Shown here: positions 32,780-38,211 of the stretch, in pieces | How positions within the stretch are numbered: the first letter of the stretch is position 1 | Layout of the letters: each line of letters begins with the position of its first letter | DNA from: Streptomyces sp. MBT65 | Lineage (GTDB): Bacteria; Actinomycetota; Actinomycetes; Streptomycetales; Streptomycetaceae | NCBI RefSeq assembly: GCF_016612545.1 | Contig: NZ_JAENRY010000045.1 | Coordinates: 1 to 38,211, forward strand | Reading direction: 5' to 3' | Length of the DNA: 38,211 nt | The notes under the pieces: generated by a model | The model's database searches: none | Told to the model about the DNA's origin: nothing | Seen by the model: the letters and a program-made list of their open reading frames with translations, nothing else | Position numbers and translations under genes: made by a program

Positions 32780-33703
32780 GTGCGCTACGTGGGTTTCGTC
32801 GGCCTCGGAGTCATGGGGCAGCCCATGGCGCTCAACCTCGCCCGAGCGGGCACACCCCTCGTGGTCTGGAACCGCACACCAGGCCGATGCGAACCGCTGT
32901 CCGCCGCCGGGGCCGAGGTCGCGGCGGACCCTGCCGAGGTCTTCGACCGGGCGGACGACATCGTGTTCCTCATGCTGGCCGACGAGACGGCCATCGACGC
33001 GGTGCTCGGCCGCGGCACCGCGGACTTCGCCTCCCGGGTCACCGGACACACCGTCGTTCACATGGGCACGACCTCGGCCGACTACTCGGCCGGCCTCCAG
33101 GACGACATCCGGGCCGCGGGCGGGAGGTACGTCGAGGCCCCCGTCTCCGGCTCCCGAGTCCCCGCGGAACAGGGGAAGTTGGTGGGAATGCTGGCGGGGG
33201 ACACCGATGCCCTGGAGGCCGTACGACCGCTGCTCGCCCCCGTCTGCCAGGAGACGTTCGGCTGCGGTGCGGTTCCGGGCGCGCTGCTGATGAAGTTCTC
33301 GGTGAACCTGTTCCTGATCACGATGGTCACCGGACTCACCGAGGCGTTCCACTTCGCCGACCGGCACGGGCTCGACCAGAGTCTGCTCCGTGACGTCCTG
33401 GACGCGGGGCCGATGGCCAGCTCGGTCTCCCGGGTGAAGGGGGCCAAGCTGGTGACCGGCGACTTCACCGTCCAGGCGGCGGCCGCGGACGTACTGAAGA
33501 ACAACCGGTTGATCGCGGAGGCCGCCCGTGAGGCCGGTCTGGCCTCGCCTCTCCTCGACATCTGCCATGCCCTCTACGGCGAGACCGTCGCGCGGGGCCA
33601 CGGGGGCGAGGACATGGTGGCCGTGGTGCGCGCCCTGGAGGCCAGGACCGAGGGCACCGCACCGGGCGATGCCCTCACGCACCCTGGGGAGCACCACGGA
33701 TGA
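32780..33703 (+). CDS. NAD(P)-dependent 3-hydroxyisobutyrate dehydrogenase-family (glyoxylate/succinic semialdehyde reductase-like) enzyme
   Basis: A 307-residue beta-hydroxyacid dehydrogenase. The Rossmann motif is GFVGLGVMG (5-13), the substrate-binding block MGTTSA (95-100), then [15 protein letters not shown] (120-134) and the catalytic Lys in [10 protein letters not shown] (~172). The [11 protein letters not shown] and PVSGSRxPAE wording points to the glyoxylate/succinic-semialdehyde reductase branch, not to 6-phosphogluconate or classic 3-hydroxyisobutyrate dehydrogenases. I prefer GTG 32780, only a few residues before the Rossmann motif. An in-frame ATG at 32729 would add 17 basic residues and neither has a good ribosome site. 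It is controlled, presumably, by the divergent TetR. Confidence 0.8.
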   Translation: MRYVGFVGLGVMGQPMALNLARAGTPLVVWNRTPGRCEPLSAAGAEVAADPAEVFDRADDIVFLMLADETAIDAVLGRGTADFASRVTGHTVVHMGTTSADYSAGLQDDIRAAGGRYVEAPVSGSRVPAEQGKLVGMLAGDTDALEAVRPLLAPVCQETFGCGAVPGALLMKFSVNLFLITMVTGLTEAFHFADRHGLDQSLLRDVLDAGPMASSVSRVKGAKLVTGDFTVQAAAADVLKNNRLIAEAAREAGLASPLLDICHALYGETVARGHGGEDMVAVVRALEARTEGTAPGDALTHPGEHHG

Positions 33704-33719
33704 CCCGGACGAGCGGGCG

Positions 33720-33758
33720 CCTCGGCTGAGTCGCCGTCGTGAGGGCGGGTCGCCGAGG
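33720..33758. terminator. Hairpin between convergent genes
   Basis: CCTCGGC (33720-33726) pairs with GCCGAGG (33752-33758), with a further CGCC/GGCG pairing inside the loop. It sits just after the dehydrogenase stop and before the end of the minus-strand isomerase gene. Confidence 0.5.
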
Positions 33759-33815
33759 ACGGTGGACCGGCCCGGCCGACCGGGCGCGGTCCCGTACTGC
33801 GGTGGGGAGTTGGGC

Positions 33816-34814
33816 CTAGACGGCGGCCGCGGCGGCGTGCAGGTTCTTCGCGGCCAGGGCGAGCCCCTCGGTCTGCGAGTAGGCGGCGTCCTCGTGCTCG
33901 ATGTTGACGGCCATGTCCGGGTCGACCTCGGCGAGGGCGCGCAGGAACTCGGTCCAGTAGGCGACGTCGTGGCCGACGCCGACGGCGACGAACTTCCACG
34001 CCGGGTTCTCGGGCCAGGAGTTGCACCAGAAGCCGTAACCGGTGGGCACCTTGTCGGGGGCGTCGGACGGCACGCGGGTGAAGGAGGTGTCCAGCACACC
34101 GCGGATGTCGGCGCCGGGGCAGAGCATCGCGTCCTTCGCGGCGGCGTGGAACACCAGCGGGCCCAGCCACTTGATCGAGGCGACGATGTCCATGCCCTGC
34201 CACATCAGGTGCGAAGGGTCCATCTCCGCACCGACGTTGGTCGCGCCGGTCGCGTCGACGAGCCGCTTCAGGGTGACGGGGGAGAACACGAGGTTGTGGG
34301 GGTGCATCTCGATGGCGACCCGGACGTCGTTCTCCCGGGCCAGCGCGTCGATCTCCTTCCAGAACCCGACCGCCACCTCCCACTGGTAGTCCAGGACGTC
34401 CATGTAGACGCCGTCCCACGGATTCACCACCCAGGAGGGGTACTTGGCGTCGGGGTCGGAGCCCGGGGTGCCGGACATGGTGACCACGTGCCGCACGCCG
34501 AGCAGGCCCGCGAGGCGGATCGTACGGCGCAGGTCGTCGGCGTGCTTCGGGCCGACCCCGGGGAGCGGGTTGAGCGGATTCCCGTTGCAGTTGAGGCCGG
34601 TCAGCTCCATCCCACGGTCCGCGAAGGTCGCCAGGTACTCCTCGCGTGCGGTCGCCGAGGACAGCAGCAGGTCGACCGGGCAGTGCGGGGAGGGGATGAA
34701 GCCGCCGGTGTTGACCTCGACGGAGGTCAGGCCGTTCTCCTTGAGGATGTCGAGGGCCTCGGCCAGCGGGCGGTCGTGCAGACAGGCGGTGTAGGCGCCG
34801 AGCTTGAGGGACAT
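33816..34814 (-). CDS. TIM-barrel sugar isomerase/epimerase
   Basis: A 332-residue protein. The ATG at 34814 has AAGGAGC about 7 nt upstream. It belongs to the xylose-isomerase-like (AP endonuclease 2) family. Likely metal ligands are the Glu of VAIEMHPHN, the Asp and His of EMDPSHLMWQG, a His in LVFHAAAKDA and the Glu of AVNIEHEDA, in the right order for the barrel. It lies 29 nt downstream of a Gfo/Idh/MocA gene, a pair common in catabolism of inositols and other polyols or keto-sugars, where the dehydrogenase forms a keto-sugar and the isomerase or epimerase handles it. The substrate is unknown. A hairpin follows, so it is the last gene of its unit. Confidence 0.85.
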   Translation of the reverse strand: MSLKLGAYTACLHDRPLAEALDILKENGLTSVEVNTGGFIPSPHCPVDLLLSSATAREEYLATFADRGMELTGLNCNGNPLNPLPGVGPKHADDLRRTIRLAGLLGVRHVVTMSGTPGSDPDAKYPSWVVNPWDGVYMDVLDYQWEVAVGFWKEIDALARENDVRVAIEMHPHNLVFSPVTLKRLVDATGATNVGAEMDPSHLMWQGMDIVASIKWLGPLVFHAAAKDAMLCPGADIRGVLDTSFTRVPSDAPDKVPTGYGFWCNSWPENPAWKFVAVGVGHDVAYWTEFLRALAEVDPDMAVNIEHEDAAYSQTEGLALAAKNLHAAAAAV

Positions 34815-34843
34815 GCGGGTGCTCCTTGGACTGTTGCGGGTGG

Positions 34844-36040
34844 TCAGACGGCGGGCGGGACGGTGACGGCGGCGCCGCCGGCCTGCGAGGACTCGACGAT
34901 CGCGCGGATGATCTCGATGGTCCGCAGTCCCTCGGCGAACGTGGCGCAGGCCGGGAGCGGTTCGGCGACTCCGGCGACCTGGTCGAGGAACGCCCTTGCC
35001 TGGTAGGTGAAGTTGTCGGCGTTGCTCGCGCCCACACCCGGTGCCTCCATCGGCACCCCGCCCGCGAAGTACGGCAGTTGGGGCCCGGCGATGATCTGTC
35101 GGGCACCGCGGGTACGTGCGTCGGGCTGGGCGTCGTCGAAGAGGTACTCGGCCGGCCGGTGCTGGTCGAACGCGGCCCGTCCGCCGACCCCGAGGACGTC
35201 GAACGCGAGCCCGTTGGGCAGCCCGAAACCGGTGCGGGTGACGGAGAAGGTGCCGACGAGCCCGGACTCGAAGCGGGCCGTGAAGGACGCGGTGTCCTCG
35301 TTCTCCACCTCGCCGAACTCGTCGGAGACGGGGGCCGCGTTGTGCCCGACGACCGCGCCCAGCGGCAGCGGACGCTTGGGGATCTGGGTGGAGAGCGTGG
35401 CACCGGAGACCGAGGTGATGGGCCCGGCCACGTACTCGGCGGCGTCGATGACGTGCGAGCCGACGTCACCGAGCGCGCCGGAACCGGCACCCCCCTTGAA
35501 ACGCCAACTCAGCGGCCCCCGGGGGTCGGTGGCGTAGTCGCACCAGTAACGTCCGCTGAACAGGGTGAGGTCGCCCAGCTCGCCGCGCCGCACGTGGTCA
35601 CGGATCGCGGCGATGCCGGGGGAGCGGCGGAAGGTGTATCCGACGGCGGTGACGACATCGGCGGTCCGCTCCAACTCGGCCATCGCACGGGCGTCTTCGA
35701 GCGAACCGGCCAGCGGCTTCTCGCACAGCACGTGCTTTCCGGCGGCGACCAGCGCCTCGGCGATCGGCCGGTGCAGCGCGTTCCCCACGACGATGCTGAC
35801 GGCGTCGATCGTCGGGTCCTCGGCCACGGCCTCCCAGCTCGGCAGCGCCTTGTCGAAGCCGTAGCGGCGGGCCGCGTCCTCGGCGAGCGCGGTGTTGGCG
35901 TCGGCTATCGCGGCCAGCCGCACCGGGGGCAGTCCCGCCCCGAACACGGTGTTGACGTTGCGGTATCCGGCGGCGTGGCTGCGGCCGGCCATACCGGCTC
36001 CGATCACCGCGACGGACAAGGGCTTGGCGGAGGAGGTCAT
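34844..36040 (-). CDS. Gfo/Idh/MocA-family NAD(P)-dependent dehydrogenase
   Basis: A 398-residue protein. The Rossmann motif is VAVIGAGMAGRSH (10-22), and the family's catalytic Lys is in CEKPL (Lys 108). GALGDVGSHVIDAAEYV (188-203) supplies the usual Asp and His (Asp 192, His 196, Asp 199). The C-terminal half is the alpha/beta substrate domain. Members oxidise or reduce C-OH groups of sugars, inositols and related polyols. It leads a two-gene unit with the TIM-barrel isomerase. A 340-nt gap with a strong hairpin separates it from the transport-linked genes upstream, so expression may be partly independent. Confidence 0.9.
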   Translation of the reverse strand: MTSSAKPLSVAVIGAGMAGRSHAAGYRNVNTVFGAGLPPVRLAAIADANTALAEDAARRYGFDKALPSWEAVAEDPTIDAVSIVVGNALHRPIAEALVAAGKHVLCEKPLAGSLEDARAMAELERTADVVTAVGYTFRRSPGIAAIRDHVRRGELGDLTLFSGRYWCDYATDPRGPLSWRFKGGAGSGALGDVGSHVIDAAEYVAGPITSVSGATLSTQIPKRPLPLGAVVGHNAAPVSDEFGEVENEDTASFTARFESGLVGTFSVTRTGFGLPNGLAFDVLGVGGRAAFDQHRPAEYLFDDAQPDARTRGARQIIAGPQLPYFAGGVPMEAPGVGASNADNFTYQARAFLDQVAGVAEPLPACATFAEGLRTIEIIRAIVESSQAGGAAVTVPPAV

Positions 36041-36380
36041 GAGGTGTCCCTTGAGAAGAGAGGTCAGCTGGAGGTGGGGAAGTCGAAACCGGCGGCGACC
36101 TGTTGGGCGGGCCGCGGCCGGAGGGTGGTGACGACATCGGTACGGGCACGGGCACCTCGACGCCGATGGTCCCGCGCCCGACGTCTCGCTGGAATCGGCG
36201 CGCGTGCCGACGGTGGGCCCGTACCGAGCGGAGAGTGAGCTCCGCCCGGTACGGGCGGGGGCAGTACGGACGTCCCACCGTCCGCACTGCTGATCAGGGC
36301 CGCCGACGCGTGCGGCGGATGCGGGACCAGGAACTCGGAGTCACCGGTCGAGAAGTTCTGTGTCCCGCCCGGCTTCAGGG
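36041..36380. other. 340-nt intergenic region inside the minus-strand sugar operon
   Basis: I find no gene here. The main structure is the long hairpin at 36217-36256. An imperfect GC-rich inverted repeat lies near 36363-36420, at the end of the upstream gene. No clear promoter for the dehydrogenase gene stands out. Confidence 0.4.
36217..36256. terminator. Long hairpin (17-bp stem, one mismatch)
   Basis: GCCCGTACCG-A-GCGGAG pairs with CTCCGC-C-CGGTACGGGC around the 6-nt loop AGTGAG: 16 Watson-Crick pairs and one A-C mismatch. No T-run follows on either side. It may end transcription from the isomerase/ABC genes or protect an mRNA end between the two units. Confidence 0.6.
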
Positions 36381-37289
36381 TCAGGATCCCGAGGCCGGAG
36401 CATCCCCGGTCCGCCGAGCCGGTCGTAGCGGGGAAGGGGGAGTGGCGAGGTACTCGTCGATCTTCGCGCGCATGAACAGCGAGGACTCCTTGGCCCGTTC
36501 CTCCCAGGCGAAGACGCAGGCGGTCAGGGTGCCGTCGAAGTCGTTGTCCTGGAGGGCCCGGAACAGCTCGCCGAAGTCGACCTCGCCCTCGCCCATGTCG
36601 AGGTGCTGGTGGATCCGCGCCGTGGTGCCGGGAGGGTTGAGGATGTAGCGGTTGCCCGAGGACGCGGTGTGGTCGAACGCGTCGGCCAGATGGACATGCG
36701 TGAGCAGCTCGCCCGCGTGTCGGATGATCCCGGGGGCGTCGTCACCGATGTGGAAGGTGTGCGGGGCGCAGTACAGGAAGCTGACGCTCGGGTGGTTGAT
36801 GCCCCGGATGAAGTCGACCGCCTGGTGACCGTCCTCGATGAAGTCGTCGGGGTGCGGTTCCAGGGCGAGTTGGATGCCCTCCTGCTCGAAGAGCGGGAGG
36901 AGTTCGTCCATCGACTTCCAGAACTGGGCCTCGCTGCGGTCCGCTTCCTCGGGCCGGCCGTTGAACTCCGAGATCATGCTGTCCACGCCCAGCTCGGAGG
37001 CGATCTGGATCGACCGCTTCCAGTAGCGCACGGCGGCCTGCCGGGCGTCCTCGTCGGGGCCGGACCAGCGGAACAGCGGCAGCAGGGAGGAGATCCCGAC
37101 GCCGGCCGCGTCCAGCGCCTTGCGGAACTTGCGCACGGTGGCGTCGTCAACGCGGGGGTGCCGGAAGAAGGGGATGAAGTCCTCGCGAGGCGACAACTCG
37201 ATCCACTCGTAGCCCAACTCGGCCACCACGCCTGGCAGTTCGAGCAGCGGGACATGACGGATCATGTACGGGTCGAGGGCGATCTTCAT
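36381..37289 (-). CDS. TIM-barrel sugar isomerase/epimerase
   Basis: A 302-residue protein. The ATG at 37289 has GAAGG about 10 nt upstream, and the frame begins with the typical MKIALDPYMIRH first strand. Family features are YEWIELSPREDF, the Glu of LALEPHPDDFIED, the VSFLYCAPHTFH region, VHLADAFDHT and a late EVDFGELFRALQ. It differs clearly from the other barrel isomerase at 33816-34814, so two distinct isomerase or epimerase steps are likely. It follows the ABC ATPase gene by 91 nt and is probably co-transcribed with it. The substrate is unknown. Confidence 0.85.
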   Translation of the reverse strand: MKIALDPYMIRHVPLLELPGVVAELGYEWIELSPREDFIPFFRHPRVDDATVRKFRKALDAAGVGISSLLPLFRWSGPDEDARQAAVRYWKRSIQIASELGVDSMISEFNGRPEEADRSEAQFWKSMDELLPLFEQEGIQLALEPHPDDFIEDGHQAVDFIRGINHPSVSFLYCAPHTFHIGDDAPGIIRHAGELLTHVHLADAFDHTASSGNRYILNPPGTTARIHQHLDMGEGEVDFGELFRALQDNDFDGTLTACVFAWEERAKESSLFMRAKIDEYLATPPSPLRPARRTGDAPASGS

Positions 37290-37380
37290 GAGGGAATGCC
37301 TTCGGGTATAGGGGGAGCGGGGGTGCGTCGCACGAAGCCGTTCGTTCGCGCGGGGTGGGGGCGGTGTCCGGGTGGCGCTG

Positions 37381-38211
37381 TCAGCGGGCGCTTTCGGCCG
37401 GGGCCAAGACGTTCGCGTCTCCGGGGAGTTGCTCGACGTCGACACCGCGCACCTGGGACAACTCGTGCTTGAGGGCGGCGAGTTCGGTGCCGCCGGCCAT
37501 GTGGTTGGTCAGCTCCTCCAGCGTGATCTCGCTGCGCTCGGCGGAGAGTTCCATGGTTCCGAGGCGCAGGACGCTGAAGTGGTCGCCGACCATGTAGGCG
37601 TGGTGGGGGTTGTGGGTGATGAAGATGACCCCCAGACCCCGCTCGCGCGCGGCGGCCACGTACTTGAGGACGACGCCGGACTGCTTGACGCCGAGGGCGG
37701 CGGTGGGTTCGTCGAGGATGAGGACGCGGGCGCCGAAGTAGACGGCGCGGGCGATGGCGACGCACTGGCGCTGGCCGCCGGAGAGGGTACCGATGGGCTG
37801 GTCGAGGTTGTCCAGGACGATGCCCATGTTGCGCAGTTCCTCGTCCGCGGTCTTCTTCATCTTCTCGATGTCGAGGCGGCGGAGGGGCCAGGGGCCGCTG
37901 GTCATCTCGGAGCCGAGGAAGAAGTTGCGCCACACCGGCATCAGGGGGACGACGGCCAGGTCCTGGTAGACGGTCGCGATGCCGCGGTCCAGGGCTTGGC
38001 GGGGGGTGGTGAAGTGGACGGGTTCACCGTCGACGAGGAACTCGCCCTCGGTGTGCTGGTGCAGTCCGGAGATGATTTTGATCAGCGTGGACTTGCCGGC
38101 GCCGTTGTCGCCCAGGACGCAGGTGACCTGGCCGGGGCGGACGGCGAGGTCGACGCCGTGCAGGGCACGGACGTTGCCGTAGGCCTTGCCCGCGTTGCGC
38201 AGCTGGACGAT
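37381..38211 (-). CDS. Sugar ABC transporter ATP-binding protein, FrcA-like (5' truncated)
   Basis: The frame is open through the window edge, so the start is missing; 276 residues are visible. All ATPase motifs are present: Walker [10 protein letters not shown] (34-42 of the visible part), the Q-loop in YQDLAVVPL, signature LSGGQRQ, Walker [12 protein letters not shown] and the switch His in [10 protein letters not shown]. The single ABC domain with a ~40-residue tail matches FrcA-type importers of the ribose/fructose (CUT2) class, not the double-domain RbsA type. The permease and binding protein should lie upstream, outside the window. It probably imports the sugar or polyol handled by the downstream isomerases and dehydrogenase. 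Confidence 0.9.
   Translation of the reverse strand: MVQLRNAGKAYGNVRALHGVDLAVRPGQVTCVLGDNGAGKSTLIKIISGLHQHTEGEFLVDGEPVHFTTPRQALDRGIATVYQDLAVVPLMPVWRNFFLGSEMTSGPWPLRRLDIEKMKKTADEELRNMGIVLDNLDQPIGTLSGGQRQCVAIARAVYFGARVLILDEPTAALGVKQSGVVLKYVAAARERGLGVIFITHNPHHAYMVGDHFSVLRLGTMELSAERSEITLEELTNHMAGGTELAALKHELSQVRGVDVEQLPGDANVLAPAESAR

Noticed and set aside
34826..36238. Plus-strand open frame of 470 codons across the Gfo/Idh/MocA gene
   Set aside because: It is antisense to a gene with Rossmann and EKP motifs; the translation is Gly/Val/Arg-rich filler.
1..38211. CRISPR arrays, tRNAs, insertion sequences or attachment sites
   Set aside because: I found no regularly spaced repeats, no cloverleaf-like sequences, no transposase or integrase coding region, and no direct repeats flanking a segment.

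Overview
The window looks like a Streptomyces (or close actinomycete) chromosome. Base composition is very GC-rich with strong third-position GC bias. GTG and TTG starts are common and mostly sit behind good Shine-Dalgarno sequences. There are many small transcription-factor genes, and accessory sugar and aromatic catabolism is packed between ordinary genes. I see no rRNA, tRNA, CRISPR array, insertion sequence or phage gene.

Layout. 1-6040 holds unlinked genes: a membrane-anchored protein with a sigma-factor-like N-terminus (cut by the window edge), a secreted serine hydrolase of the beta-lactamase/PBP fold, a Ppx/GppA phosphatase and a secreted alpha/beta hydrolase. 6188-13623 is a sugar locus. 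On the minus strand, four overlapping genes encode the two halves of a split transketolase, an FGGY kinase and a SorC-type regulator. Divergently on the plus strand lie a TIM-barrel isomerase and an intracellular DUF5060-type glycosidase. The enzyme set matches the known transketolase route for the branched sugar D-apiose, and both divergent transcription units carry the same 18-bp palindromic element at their starts. 14083-19276 continues the sugar theme with an orphan solute-binding lipoprotein, a GH51 arabinofuranosidase and two overlapping LacI-family regulators.

19675-31781 is the most striking part: a tetrahydrofolate-centred C1 cluster. It has three GcvT-fold methyltransferase paralogues; two resemble the THF-dependent aromatic O-demethylases LigM/DesA. 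With them are a MetF-like reductase, FolD and PurU, which together can oxidise methyl-THF to formate and free THF, and PabB and FolP, which make folate. Regulators of the LacI, MarR and LysR types are embedded. Seven copies of a CG-centred palindrome close to CTAGATCGATCTAG lie only in promoter regions of this cluster and define a likely LacI-type regulon. My reading is a catabolic O- (or N-/S-) demethylation system that also expands its own cofactor pool.

32032-38211 holds a TetR regulator and a divergent glyoxylate/succinic-semialdehyde-reductase-like dehydrogenase sharing two ATGAC-N4-GTCAT operators. It ends with a minus-strand sugar/polyol operon: an ABC ATPase of the ribose/fructose importer type (cut by the window edge), two TIM-barrel isomerases and a Gfo/Idh/MocA dehydrogenase.

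All family calls come from reading translations and motifs by eye. No database search was possible, and substrate assignments are inferences.
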